This document shows, piece by piece, positions 21,927 to 34,075 of a stretch of DNA of 64,000 nt. The stretch is from assembly GCA_014529385.2 (NCBI GenBank), contig CM043942.1, forward strand, positions 18,923,991 through 18,987,990, in the 5' to 3' direction. The stretch's first letter is position 1; every line of letters begins with the position of its first letter. The notes under the pieces were generated by a model. The model was not told the origin of the DNA. It made no database searches and saw only the letters and a list, made by a program, of their open reading frames with translations. The DNA comes from Adiantum capillus-veneris. Taxonomy: Eukaryota > Streptophyta > Polypodiopsida > Polypodiales > Pteridaceae. Both the position numbers and the translations under genes were made by a program.

Positions 21927-22978
21927 ACATGGATAGACTGCCTCCATTCCAATACTCCTTGGACGCACCCTCCCTATCTCTCACATGGATAGGGATCACT
22001 AGACTCATAAGTTAGGATGATCTGATTCAACTAAATACCAGGAGTACATGGATACAACCGACATCGGAGTTCGGCACGAAGATGACTTTCTATAGAGAGC
22101 ATATTTTCTAACAAACAGAGAATGAATATGTGATTAGACCGTCCTATATGGACAATCATTTATCCCATGGCATACAATGTGCTATTGGTCAGATGCACAC
22201 ATCATCGCATCAGTTAGAGATTGAGACTACAGATTCAAGATAGTACTAGTAGAGGCCAGGATTGTTATGTCATATAGAGCCAGAGACAGCGTTACATCAC
22301 ATTTGTTGTTTTCCCGTATACAATGAGATACAAGGCCTCTTTCATTGTGTATTCAGAGAGGGCTTTGAACCGTTGGTCAAAGTCATGAGATATCAGTATC
22401 AAAGATATCTTGGGCTGTTTTGACTAGAGCTACGCAAACATAGGGAGAACATGGATAGACTGCCTCCATTCCAATACTCCTTGGACGCACCCTCCCTATC
22501 TCTCACATGGATAGGGATCACTAGACTCATAAGTTAGAATGATCTGATTCAACTAAATACCAGGAGACCAGGAGCACATGGATACAACCGACATCGGAGT
22601 TCGGCACGAAGATGACTTTCTATAGAGAGCATATTTTCTAACAAACAGAGAATGAATATGTGATTAGACCGTCCTATATGGACAATCATTTATCCCATGG
22701 CATACAATGTGCTATTGGTCAGATGCACACATCATCGCATCAGTTAGAGATTGAGACTACAGATTCAAGATAGTACTAGTAGAGGCCAGGATTGTTATGT
22801 CATATAGAGCCAGAGACAGCGTTACATCACATTTGTTGTTTTCCTGTATACAATGAGATACAAGGCCTCTTTCATTGTGTATTCAGAGAGGGCTTTGAAC
22901 CGTTGGTCAAAGTCATGAGATATCAGTATCAAAGATATCTTGGGCTGTTTTGACTAGAGCTACGCAAACATAGGGAGA
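21927..22978. repeat. Tandem duplication of a 522-bp unit
   Basis: Copy 1 is 21927-22448 and copy 2 is 22449-22978, both starting ACATGGATAGACTGCC. By eye they differ by two or three substitutions (for example GTTAGGATG/GTTAGAATG and TTCCCGT/TTCCTGT) and one 8-bp gain in copy 2 near 22563 where CCAGGAG is itself repeated. Neither copy codes for a recognisable protein. Confidence 0.95.
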
Positions 22979-23213
22979 GTCTCTTGAGGAGATAAGCCAG
23001 AGGGATATCATTGTCTTCTTTACAGCATATACTTGACAATCAGAGGAGAAATCTTCACAATAGACTTCAGACCCTATCTATACAAGAGGTATATTAGTTG
23101 CAAAGTCACTGAGCTCTTGAGAGCTAGATGCCCACATCTATGAGGGTGACCACAACATCAATGGAGGCTCCATTAGAGGATTAGGACTATCCTAGAATGA
23201 CATGGGAGACGTT

Positions 23214-25040
23214 GGAAAGGGGGAAATGGGAACAAACCCTGCACACAATACACTGCCTCTCTATAGCCCAAGGTAATAGTCTCCACCCCTACCCACACAG
23301 AATCACACACACATGCACACTTTCTGCCGACCTTCACAATACATACCGCCTTCGAGCAATCACGGCTACACACACTCGCCCATGAACTACTTGGAACCTA
23401 ACTGACCGACAGCACACCGTCACCCTTGATTACCTCTTCTCATCCACAATCAATGGGAGGCTACACAAGCCTCAACTGTACACAAACTGCTCATGCATGC
23501 ACCAAGCTCACACTATCTCTCTCCTTCTCTCTCAGCATACTCACACACTCTATCCGGAGCCACACGCTACCACGGATTTTCACGGCACTTCAGCTCTCCC
23601 TGCTTACTCAAGGCCCCGCCCTTCCTTTTTGTATGCAGGCTCCGGCCCCTTGCACTCCCTAACACCTTGGCGGCGGCTTCTTCTTGAGCCCTGCGCGCAG
23701 TCCGGTTTTGCAGCTCTCCTTCTTTCCTCACCATGCATCAGATGACGCTCCACCTCCTCCTACTGCCACCCCTTGGCGGCCCTTCTCTGCATGGCCCGTG
23801 AGCCCCTCAGTCGACAGCCCGTCCTTTCTCTGGTCTAGGCCCGCCCCCTCTTCACCTCCTGTGGCGCTGCCCTCTTGAGCTCTTCTGCAATACGCACTCC
23901 TCACAGCAGGCACCCCCCTCGACCATGGATTCACCCCTTTGAGCCTTCATCTCTTTCTATCTGCAGCTCGTTAACAGCCTGTCACTTGGCATGCAGATAG
24001 CGTCTGCTATCCTCACAACTGGCGAGCTCTCCCATTTGGCAATCCTGGCTGCTCCTAGCCACCTGCCCTTCCTTCACGCTCTCATGCATTCGTCGGCCAC
24101 CCTGCCCTTGCCATGCCCCATTTTATCAACTTGTGCCACCTCCCATGCAACTGGCAGTCTTTCCAAGCAACTATGGTGCGCTCCTAGTTCTCTGTCGACC
24201 ACCCATCTTCTCATGCTTGTAGCCCTGCACACCAGCAGCGCCTCCATATTGCAACATTGGTCACTCATCTTCATTTTTTAAATTTCAACGGTTAGCTGAT
24301 CTAAGCCACCTTCTTTAAAAGACTTGTCTGGTCTTCATTCCCACCTCCACCACCACTCTCGGTTGGTCAGTGAGAAAAACTTCTTTATGGCATGCCTTGT
24401 AAAGTACTTTAGGAAAATAAGCTTTGGCGTGGATTGCCCCGTGGCTGCCATGCTTTCCCAATAGTGTTTCCCGGATGATGAAATAACCATCGAGAGATAT
24501 GACGACCGCTATGACTATCAAAACTCTTGTGCCGCCACAACGTTCCGAGCAAGGAGCTGTTGAGTATCAGTCTTCAAGCACATAAAATGCTTTAAAAACT
24601 TGACAAACTAGAGCAACCAGTCTATACATATTGCATGATATCATTGGATGCGATGAAGTCCACCAATCTCTAGCACTTCTAGACATCCCGATCAGTTGAG
24701 CTTGAAAAACACCTTTGGTCTGCTAACCATATTTGACATACATACCCTGGCAAGTAGAGTCTCCTGCAGACAATTCGCTCCAGATCCCATATCATAAACT
24801 CTATGGGATTTGCATCCAGCATCCCTTGCCTCGTTTCCAACCTTGTGATATAAGCATTTGATCCTGTCACTTGTGATAGCAAGAAACACTTGCACTTTCG
24901 ACTAGAGAGTGCTCCATCTGGGTATACCTGTCTCCTGACTGCATCAAATACTTGTTCAATGCCCCGTCATTTGCCTGCAAACTGCCATGCCTCGGCTTCT
25001 TGCACTTCCATAGGTCGACCATCCTCAGTTGTACTATCAT
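23214..25040 (-). repeat. Left LTR copy (3' LTR on the minus strand)
   Basis: Homology to the right copy begins at AAAGGGGGAAATGGG (about 23216) and ends after CCTCAGTTGTAC (about 25040). It contains several chance ORFs with no product. The outer TG is unclear: the right copy begins TGATCAAAAGGG, this one TGGAAAGGG. Confidence 0.75.
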
Positions 25041-25327
25041 TGCCCAACCCCTCATTGAGAATTCATGCTCAACCATAGCATTATTTAGATAATATATCAG
25101 TGAATAAGAAGAAAACTAATAGATACTATGTACAAAAATTATATAAATAGCAGTAGATAGATAGAGAGAGATTCACTGTCTGAAGTAGCACCCGCATGGG
25201 TCAAATGGAAAGCCGTAGGCTTCCCCAAGCATAGTGTAAACGCCACCTGGATCAAAGATATGATATTGCCCATCATCATCTATCTGTAAAACAGATACGC
25301 ACCATCCCTGATTTGCATTGGTCCTTC

Positions 25328-25975
25328 CTATAGATCTTGATAGCACAACCCTTCAAAAAACTGCATGCATGAGCCACCTCCACGCCCAACACAGGCGTGC
25401 ACATCCTGGAAAGCCTTTGCATCACATGTCTCCCCACCAACGGCTAGAGAGCTCTCCACAACATCATTGTCTTTATGCAAGGCAACCTGTGGCAATTGAT
25501 CATCCAAAGCAGACAGTGGCATATCTTCACCTGTAGATTCTTCAAACGGCATTGGAAGAGGCAGAAAGCCTTGCATACCTTGTATTCTCGCCATAGCTTT
25601 AGCAACCCAAACCTGCGACTCGTCATCTACATCGACCACTGGATCATCGAATCCCCACTCTGCTCCATTGAAGCACTCTTCTCCAGTCAACATGGCCTTA
25701 CCATAACAAGGCAAGAGAGAGGGTTTCCCAACCCCCTGGTCCGCAAAAAATGTCTCTTTATCTGCAGTTTGTTGCTCTTTGACCACCTTATCGACATGCA
25801 TAACATCATATGTCTCATACCTTGAGAAAGTAGACTCCGTTTCCCATGTGTTGTCCGTATCCAAGGCACTGCTATAGCTCGAATACACCTCGACTTTCTC
25901 CACAAAACTCACCAGCTTTGGCACATCAGCTATCTTCTCCACTGCTTTCTTTTCGGAAGTCACTTGGTCAAGCAC
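25328..25975 (-). CDS. Uncharacterised acidic protein in the gag-only element
   Basis: 215 codons with no stop, beginning MLDQVTSEKKAVEKIADVP. The product is rich in Asp/Glu/Val, without zinc knuckle, transmembrane segment or recognised motif. It lies downstream of the decayed gag on the same strand and may be the C-terminal part of the same reading unit. Position and intactness suggest retroelement coding DNA, not a host gene. Function unknown. Confidence 0.4.
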   Translation of the reverse strand: MLDQVTSEKKAVEKIADVPKLVSFVEKVEVYSSYSSALDTDNTWETESTFSRYETYDVMHVDKVVKEQQTADKETFFADQGVGKPSLLPCYGKAMLTGEECFNGAEWGFDDPVVDVDDESQVWVAKAMARIQGMQGFLPLPMPFEESTGEDMPLSALDDQLPQVALHKDNDVVESSLAVGGETCDAKAFQDVHACVGRGGGSCMQFFEGLCYQDL

Positions 25976-26129
25976 ATCAGGCGGTACTCGGTAGACTCCT
26001 CTCTACAGCTGCTGAGGCCTCATAGGCCCACACGGTATCGTCTCTACTCTGTCATCACGCCTATCCGCTGCTACCACATGTGCATCAACAAAGGGTCGGA
26101 TTACCTAAAGCTCTTCCCTAGCAATTGGC

Positions 26130-26718
26130 CTTGGCACCGATGGACTCACCAGAACCTACTTTGCTTGTTGCTTCTTTAAAACCTTCTCCTGCTCTGTGCA
26201 TAAGCTACTGCCTCCTCGTACGTGCACGGTCATCTATCTCGACTTTATCCCTCACTTTTACATGGAAGCAGTCCACAAACTTGGTCATCTTCAAAAAAAT
26301 CGGCATTCTCTACAGCAGTTACCTTAACCAACTTGCTCCATATGGCCTCGAACTCCCACATGAATGCTCAGAAATCACCATCAAGGCTTTGCTTTAGGTT
26401 GTCCATCATCTGCTTCACTTCACTCCACTATATGTTGGCCACATATTGGCTTCGGAATGCCGCTTCCAATGTGATCCAATCGTGTTTTTCTTCAGCCTGC
26501 AAGCCCTCGTACCATACCTTTGCTTTTCCACGAACCAGGAGCGGGAAAGCTTGGGCCACTCCCTCTCCTCTTGACAAGCGGCTCTCCATCAGAAAAAGGC
26601 CATAGTCTTGCAGCCAAACCTCAACATCTTCAACACCTGTAAAAGTGGGAAAACGTGACCATGCCATTCTTGTTAGATCCTGCTCTTCAAACCGCGACAC
26701 CGTCTTCGACTTCACCAA
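26130..26718 (-). pseudogene. gag: Retrotrans_gag domain with in-frame stops
   Basis: The minus strand from 26718 reads TRMAWSRFPTFTGVEDVEVW, then GKAKVWYEGLQAEEKHDWIT and AAFRSQYVANI, the standard capsid core of Ty3 Gag (F.G...V..WL, A..W+..L, W..+...F...+). After a stop near 26428 the same frame continues (EVKQMMDNLKQSLDGDF, stop, AFMWEFEAIWSKLV), so the ORF once ran on to about 26130. No zinc knuckle was found. Confidence 0.75.
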
Positions 26719-26751
26719 GAATCAATCAGTAGCTCCTCAGTGGGGCACCAC

Positions 26752-28703
26752 TGATCAAAAGGGGGAAATGGGAACAAACCCTACACACAATACACTGCCT
26801 CTATAGCCCAAGGTAATAGTCCGCACCCCTACCCACACAGAATCACACACATGCACACTTTCTGCCAACCTTCACAATACATACTGCCTTCGAGCAATCA
26901 CGGCTACACACACTCGCCCATGAACAACATGGCACCTAACTGACCGACAGCACACCGTCACCCTTGATTACCTCTTCTCATCCACAATCAATGGGAGGCT
27001 ACACAAGCCTCAACTGTACACAAACTGCTTATGCATGCACCAAGCTCACACTATCTCTCTCCCTCCCTCTTAGCATACTCACACACACACTCCGGAGCCA
27101 CACGCTACCATGGATTTTACCGTTCAAAACAAGACGAAAGAGACGAGAGAAATCGAATAAGTGAACAAGACCCTAGACAACCAAGATTTCACAAAGGTGT
27201 ATGTACAATGATGGCGATGATCGATTCGGTGCAATCCGGCACCCTTTCCTCGGCTAAAGGCAGCCCGCACTGGCGGCCTTCAACCTCTTTGCGTGCATGC
27301 CCACCAACTCACAAACTGCAGCGCTGATTCCTCAAGGCAGTGGTTATGCAACCAACACTCTTCCTAAGAGCGCTCCCTTCCTACAACGCCCTCTAGTTCT
27401 TCTGCTGATGCTTTCGGCCTCCCCTTTTTGTAGGTCTCCTCTCTCCGTTTCCATGCAGCTAGCACTTCAGCTCTCCCTGTTTACTCACGGCCCCGCCCTT
27501 CCTTTTTGTATGCAGGCTCCGGCCCCTTGGACTCCCCAACACCTTGGTGGCAGCTCCTTCTTGAGCCCTGCAGTCCCGTTTTGCAGCTCTCCTTCTTTCC
27601 TTGCCATGCATCAGATCGCGCTCCACCTCCTCCTACTGCCACCCCTTTGCGGCCCTTCTCTGCATGGCCCATGAGCCCCTCAGTCGACGGCCCGTTCTTT
27701 CTCTGCTCTAGGCCCGCCCCCTCCTCACCTCCTCTGGTGCTGCCCTCTTGAGCTCTCCCATTTGATCGGCCACCCTGCCCTTGCCATGCCCCATTTTATC
27801 AACTTGTGCCACCTCCCATGCAACTGGCAATCTTTCCAAGCAACTATAGTGCGCTCCCAGTTCTCTGTCGACCACCCATCTTCTCATGCTTGTAGCCCAC
27901 ACCAGCAGCGCCTCCATATTGCAACATTGGTCACTCATCTTCATTTTTTAATTTTCAGTCGTTAGTTGATCTAAGCCACCTTCTTTAAAAGACTTGTGTC
28001 TAGTCTTCATTCCCACCTCCACCACCACTTTCAGTTGGTCAGTGAGAAAAACTTCTTTATGGCATGCCTTGTAAAGTACTTTAGGAAAATAAGCTTTGGC
28101 GTGGATGACCCCGGATAAGGTTTCCCAATAATGTTTCCCGGATGATGAAATATCTATCGAGAGATATGACGACCGCTATGACTATCAAAACTCTTGTGCC
28201 GCCACAACATTCCGAGCAAGGAGCTGTTGAGTATCAGTCTTCAAGCACATAAAATGCTTTAAACTTGACAAACTAGAGCAACCAGTCTATACATATTGCA
28301 TGATATCATTGGATGCGATGAAGTCCACCAATCTCTAGCACTTCTAGACATCCTGACCAGTTGAGCTTGAAAAACACCTTTGGTCTGCTAAAATCCATAT
28401 TTGACATACATACCTTGGCAAGTAGAGTCTCCTGTAGACATTTCGCTCCAGATCCCATATCATAAACTCTATGGCATTTGCATCCAGCATCCCTTGCCTT
28501 GTTTCCAACCTTGTGATATAAGCATTTGATCCTGTCACCTGTGATAGCAAGAAACACTTGCACTTTCGACTAGAGAGTGCTCCATCTGGGTATACCTGTC
28601 TCCTGACTGCATCAAATACTTGTTCAATGCCCCGTCATTTGCCTGCAAACTGCCATGCCTCGGCTTCTTGCACTTCCATAGGTCGACCATCCTCAGCTGT
28701 ACC
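26752..28703 (-). repeat. Right LTR copy (5' LTR on the minus strand)
   Basis: It begins TGATCAAAAGGGGG at 26752, one base from the primer-site-like sequence, and homology to the left copy stops after CAGCTGTAC near 28703. Open frames inside it have no support as genes. Confidence 0.75.
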
Positions 28704-28715
28704 AACCTTCAATAC

Positions 28716-28729
28716 GACTATTTATAGAG
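28716..28729 (-). promoter_or_regulatory. TATA box just outside the shared right LTR segment
   Basis: The minus strand reads CCTCTATAAATAGTC. A start about 30 bases downstream would fall at the very edge (about 28700) of the block shared with the left copy. The LTR may therefore extend further right than the homology shows, or the left copy may lack its U3. Confidence 0.4.
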
Positions 28730-29077
28730 GCGGAAATTGATGATGCTCTCCAATGACCGATGCAATACTTTCTCGGATAGCTTCTGAATTCGGGCATCCT
28801 TGGGTATTGATTTTGATCATGATTTTAGTTTTTTAGTCTACTTCATTTTTTATTTTGTACCCAGTCACTGTATTAGATACACGAAGATTGTATCAATTTG
28901 GTCTCATAGGTCATTTTGGCTTTTTGAAGACGTTGAATATAACATTTCATTTCATTTTTTCACATGGTTTTGAGTGTTGGCTATTTACTTGGTTGATAAT
29001 GAAAACCAAACAGACAAACACATAGAGAAACCCTCCTCCCTCAAGAGAAGAACCAAGAAAGATCAACTGATGTAGAG
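28730..29077. other. AT-rich spacer
   Basis: No gene or recognisable repeat is seen between the gag-only element and the LINE tail. Confidence 0.5.
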
Positions 29078-31125
29078 TTTTTTTTTTTTTTTTGGCAAAC
29101 CTCACAATTGAGAGTAGATTATTTTAAAATATCAAAAAATTTACAAGTTCATGCCATGCTCAGGCTGAGCCATGATAGCTTTCCAAGGTCAACCTTACAT
29201 CGACTGAAAGGGGAGCCACCCCAATGCAAGTGACAAGACCACCCTTTCACCCAAGAGACAACAATAAAAACCATAGCCTTGCTCCACTCATTAGAGTTGG
29301 ACTATTTTCCAAAGGCCATGATCATCTCCCTACTTTCTTGATGATCCTACTTTCTTGGACTATCTTCCTGAATTTAGCTACCTTCAATGTGTTCTTGAAT
29401 ATTTGACCGTTCCTTGCCTTCTAGACATAACAGAAATAAAAGCATCTCACAATTTGCATGACTATGAGAAGCGTTTGACTCTTGAACACCTTCCCTCCCA
29501 AGAATAGGTCATTGTTGAAGAATCCTATTTTCTAAGTTTTTTTGGATCCATTTGCAGATTTTCCTCGTTAGGCCACAAGTCGTCGGGCACTCTTTGAAGA
29601 GGTGAGCGAGGTCTTTCCTAGTTAATCTGCATTGTGAGCATCTATCCGGACCAATTCCCTTGGACACCTTCACCCCAATCGTCATGGCTCCCCATAGAAC
29701 CTTCCACACAAAAACCTTCATCCTATACGGTCATGGCGGGCGCCAAATATTGTTTACAAATGTCTCCCATCTCGACTTCGATGAGTTCTTACCCCATTGC
29801 TTATTAAGCGGTGAAAACCAGTCTTTTGAATACATAAGTGTATAGTACACTTCCTTAGTTTGAGGTTTAAGGAAGTGCATGTTCTTAGGCCTTTGCCACA
29901 CTTTTCACTTGAACTTGGATTTGCAGTCTCGTAAACACACCTTGTTTATCCGTTATAGAGCTCTACTACTCAGCAACCTTTCTGTCCCATTCAGATTATA
30001 CTAGAGAGCCAGTTGGTCGGTTCCTTTCTAATTACATCTGGTGTGATCCCAGAGTTGACCAAGACGTTTGATACCTTTGTTATTAGTTTTCCTGGCAACT
30101 TCTCTCCAGAAAGGGGTTAATAGGATGCTTTTAGCCTTGGAGAGCCAAGGGAACCAATGAGTTATAGAGATATGAAAGTCCCTAAGCAACTCTCCCCATT
30201 CCAAGGACTTCGTGGCCCTATTGCATTTTTGAGTGAGTTCGCCTATCATACCCCCAAGTTTGAGAATGGCCCACCGAGAGGCAAGCAACTTGTCGTGGAC
30301 TTCAAGCCCTTTCCAAAGACCACCTTCCAAGCGTATCTTAGAGTTATTCATCACCTCCTTAGCCATAATAGCCCACACCTGGTCCTGTTTTGTGACTACA
30401 ACCACAAACTGTGCGCAGAGGGCTTCCACATGAATGCTAGGATCAAGAATCCCAAAATCGCCTTGCTCCATTGGTATGGCAACTGTCTCCCATTAGGGCA
30501 CTAAGCCTTTTTTGTTGTTCTTCCACAAGAATCTCTTAATTGGCTTCAAGATCTCTTTCCATTTGCAGTTGGCCAGCTTTAGCAACGGCCCATTGAAGGC
30601 TAAGTAGGAGAGAAAGAAGGAATTGATAACCTTAATTCTACTCTTTGTGGATGACTCAACTGAGGCAAAGTTTAACAACAACATGAACATAGCCATTTCA
30701 AACAAAAGTTGCTCTAGAGCTCGTTCTTTCTATGCAAAATAAGAAGCTCACGTTTGATTAGCAGGAGCTCTTCATTTCCCTAAGAACTCATGTGTAGAAA
30801 AATAATATCACGAAGCACATGCCCACTACAGTTGACGTAAGGGGCCATTTTTATTGGTTTGAAACTCGTTTTATGACATTGCGAACATAAACTGGCTTGT
30901 ATTATAACAACAAAACCCAAAAATAGACACATAGTTTTTCTTGATTGCTCCAACACATATGTTGATTTCATCGCCATTTTGTAGACAACAAAGCGTTCTC
31001 GTCAAACTTAGTACCCCATAGCCATTTGTAGGTTGAGCTTGCATGTCCATTTTTCTTGATACAAAATTGCTGGTCTTTAAATTATAGAACACCCTTGACA
31101 TTTTGGAGCGGATGGAGACCAACAA
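29078..31125 (-). mobile_element. 5'-truncated, decayed LINE (non-LTR retrotransposon)
   Basis: T16 at 29078-29093 is the poly(A) tail of a minus-strand insertion. Upstream of it (higher coordinates) minus-strand fragments in several frames follow the order of a LINE ORF2 C-terminus: KSRIKVINSFFLSYLAFNGP and KEILKPIKRFLW (30705-30493), a block with GDFGILDPSIHVEALCAQFV (30471-30028) and the zf-RVT module (29721-29509). The catalytic RT core (F/YADD) was not found, so the copy is 5'-truncated near 31.1 kb. No target duplication was recognised. Confidence 0.75.
29509..29721 (-). pseudogene. zf-RVT zinc-binding domain of the LINE
   Basis: The minus strand reads KVFVWKVLWGAMTIGVKVSK, then DRCSQCRLTRKDLAHLFKEC. 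This is the W+......+T...+..R, C..C......H+...C pattern of the zinc-binding domain after the reverse transcriptase in plant LINEs. The ORF is short and bounded by stops. Confidence 0.8.
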
Positions 31126-32953
31126 CTTAGGCCTCTGTCATCAGATGCATCCGGACGCCCATATACGCTATTGAGTTGGACCAATCTCCTCTTTCGCCTT
31201 GCGCGTCGCCTGTCACATAGGGCGGTACGTACCCTCTTGCTTGGTGAGGTGGAAGCCAAGTCAACGGCCACACTAATGGGTTTGGTGTCTGAAGGGTCTG
31301 AGCTGCCCACCCTCACCCATCTTGCAGAGGAGCCAATCACCCTGGGTTTTACAAGATGGCGAGCGAGTTTTCTCGAGCAACAAAAAAACCGAGCGAGTCT
31401 CTCAATAAAATTCTTTGATTGCAACCAAGATTGCAACCATTTCTTCTCAAAATGAGCGAGTCTCTCAACCAAGATTGCAAAGTTTGTGAGCTTATATGAC
31501 AGTTTAATGGATATATTTATTTTGAGAAGCTACCACAATGTGATAACTCAAGCATGTATGGTATAGAACACTAATTTGATCGGCATTCTTGGACAAATAT
31601 GTGACTTGCGGTAGTGACTTATTTAAAGTTGTAGTGCACTTTAGTAATCAACCCCTTGCCCTACCTCTGCAACCTTTCTAATTGAACACATTCATTCATT
31701 GTAAATTTTGGCGCATTGACATGGGTTTTGCTTCTATCTGAGTAGTTGTTCTTAGCTCCCTTTCCTTCTTGGTGTTTTGGATTCTTGAAATTTTTCTAGC
31801 ATTCTGAAGATGCCCTTGTTGGGGTTGTTCTCAGAACTGTGTCTAAAGTGGAGTGGCTCATGCTTTATCGTGCAGAAGTCAAGCGGGTAGAAAGTGCCTT
31901 TTGTGTAGAGTGTGCATGCTTAGTACCATTTTCATAGACGACACAGGCTGTTTAGAGTTGACTAAGTTTTCGTTGAAGCTTTGCACGCAAAAAAACTTAC
32001 CTTTTCTGCTCGCATTAGCAACCATTGCCGCCCAACCACTGCAACATAGATTCTATTGTCGAAGCCTTTTTTGCTCACATTGGCAACTAGTGCAATAAAG
32101 TTGTGTTGTCGGAGCCTTTTCTGCCTGTTGTGTTCCTCTTTTTGGGGGCCTCACTTTGCCTCTTCCTACAAAAAACCTGTTGGAACCAGTTCGCGCCGAC
32201 GTGGGCCAGTTTAAGTAGGTTCAGCATGCTAAAATAGGACGATATACAATGCAAATTTTTTTTCTATAATAAAGTCACATTTCTCACTTTGCCTTTGCCT
32301 TCTGTAGCCTATCAAAACCATTCCGCACGGGTGCGGACTGGTTCCAATAGATTCGCGAAGGCATGCTAAACAACGATGATAGCCGAGAGCGCAATGGAGC
32401 TTGCTTCCGAGCTTGAGCAGCAGAAGCATGAATATGATTATAATGATGACGACGATGATGATGCTCCTGAGTTAGAGGAGGCCCATGATAATGATGGAAA
32501 CCCTATGAATGGCAAGTCAAAGCAGAGTCAAAGTGAGAAGAAAAGCAATGCAGAAGCTGGGACACCGAAGGTGCTACAGGAGAGAGAGATCGCATATGCG
32601 TCAATACCCTAAGGGTGAGGTTTTTCAGCCGGGGGGGGGGAGACGGTGGGGCAAGACATAACGGAGGGGCAATAGACCAGAGGGAGGCGAAGTTAGTTGC
32701 AGGATTCAATGTAATATAACCGGTGGCTAGGCAGTGAGATACACTACAAGTTTCAGACTTTTTCACTATTTTATCTATTTTGGGGCGGAATATCTCCTTT
32801 TGCACTTTCCCTCAACCGACATTTTTGAAATCAAAACAGCGGGATATTAAGTTGAGACACGTTTTTTTGTGAACACTTTTTTGAATTCGTAGATTGTGCA
32901 AATTATAGAAGACTAATTAATTAGGACGTAAAGGACACTTGTAATTTGCACCA

Positions 32954-33029
32954 CAGAGTTCCAATGTAGTTTATAAAGACTTCTACTTGTACAGAGTTCC
33001 AATGTAGTTTACAAAGACTTCTACTTGCA
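32954..33029. repeat. Two tandem copies of a 38-bp unit
   Basis: Each unit begins CAGAGTTCCAATGTAGTTTA; one T/C difference is seen in the middle and one at the end. Confidence 0.9.
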
Positions 33030-33998
33030 TCCTTGAGTAGGCTATAGAAAGCTATATTATCACCTAGTCCAAACGATTCAGCAAAGGCACGGACTCGTTC
33101 CAGCATGGGGTGGCACCACCACTAGTGATGATGGATCCATCCAGGCAGTGTTACGATAATTTTTGGTTTTTTACTTTTTAAATTAGCTTCTTGATTAAAC
33201 CAGATCACATTTAGAAGTGTTTTTCACAAGAGGGGTTTCACATTAGTTTCCAAGGTCAAAACTTGTGCCTCTTCCCTATGTAGTAATTAACGTTGTCAAT
33301 GTGCACAATTCATGTCGAGCATGTGTTTTGGAATATTTAGCTGATGCAGTTTGGCACTCTACCCATTTGGGCTGAGCTACACCAGCTATGCATGGTTAAC
33401 CCCTGCATAGAGATGCAAACCCCTTCCTAGTTTGTAAAACGAGGGCCAACTCCCTCCCATGCGAAACGCCTATTATATGAAAAAAAGCCCTCGGGCATAT
33501 TGGAGAAGCTGAACAGCTTTCGAAATGGGTCCCCGTCAAGCTCCTTGTTGACTATGTTGATGTGCCTCAAGGGATTGATATCTCGCCTAGCTGCACTAGG
33601 AGATATTGTTGAGGGCTAAAAATATCCTTTTTCCACTTGAAGTGGCACTGGAAAATAAAACAAAGGATGTGGAGCTGCAAGCTATGAAGAAAATTGAGTA
33701 CTACTACATGGCATCTCAACAATTAGTTTATAGGTGACAGTTGAGTCGTCTCTATCTTTCACTTGAGAGCTGTATATATTCATACTTGCTTTGAGAATGC
33801 TATCATACTTCTTGTTCCAGATACTTTGCTCATCTTTTGAGCATGAGCCATATTGCAAACATCCATGACTGTGCTTGCACGTTCTTAGACTAATGCAGAC
33901 AATGGCGAGGGCTGCATGTATTCATCAACCATTCATCACCTCTAGGAGCTTGAGCATATTCCTTGGTGGATTGATATGGGTAGAGGTCATGTCCTTAC

Positions 33999-34000
<2 letters not shown>

Positions 34001-34072
<72 letters not shown>
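34001..34072. repeat. (GA)36 microsatellite
   Basis: 72 bases of uninterrupted GA. Confidence 0.95.

Positions 34073-34075
<3 letters not shown>

Larger units (their letters stand above)
23214..28703 (-). mobile_element. Gag-only LTR retrotransposon (non-autonomous, TR-GAG-like)
   Basis: Two long direct repeats (23214-25040 and 26752-28703) flank about 1.7 kb of internal DNA that, on the minus strand, encodes a Retrotrans_gag domain and a second ORF but no protease, RT or integrase. A primer-site-like TGGTGCCCCACTG starts on the minus strand at 26750, next to the inner edge of the right repeat. This layout fits terminal-repeat retrotransposons carrying only GAG. The two LTRs differ by substitutions and by block indels (a roughly 340-bp block only in the right copy, about 27117-27464, and a roughly 200-bp block only in the left copy, about 23880-24090). 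No target duplication was recognised. Confidence 0.75.

Noticed and set aside
23426-27944. Pro/Leu/Cys-rich ORFs as host genes
   Set aside because: They lie in the two LTR copies of the gag-only element, are in several frames, and their sequences match between the copies as DNA, not as selected protein.
32376-32612. Acidic ORF (Asp-rich) as a gene
   Set aside because: 78 codons, largely GAT/GAC low-complexity repeats, no recognised domain or flanking exon.
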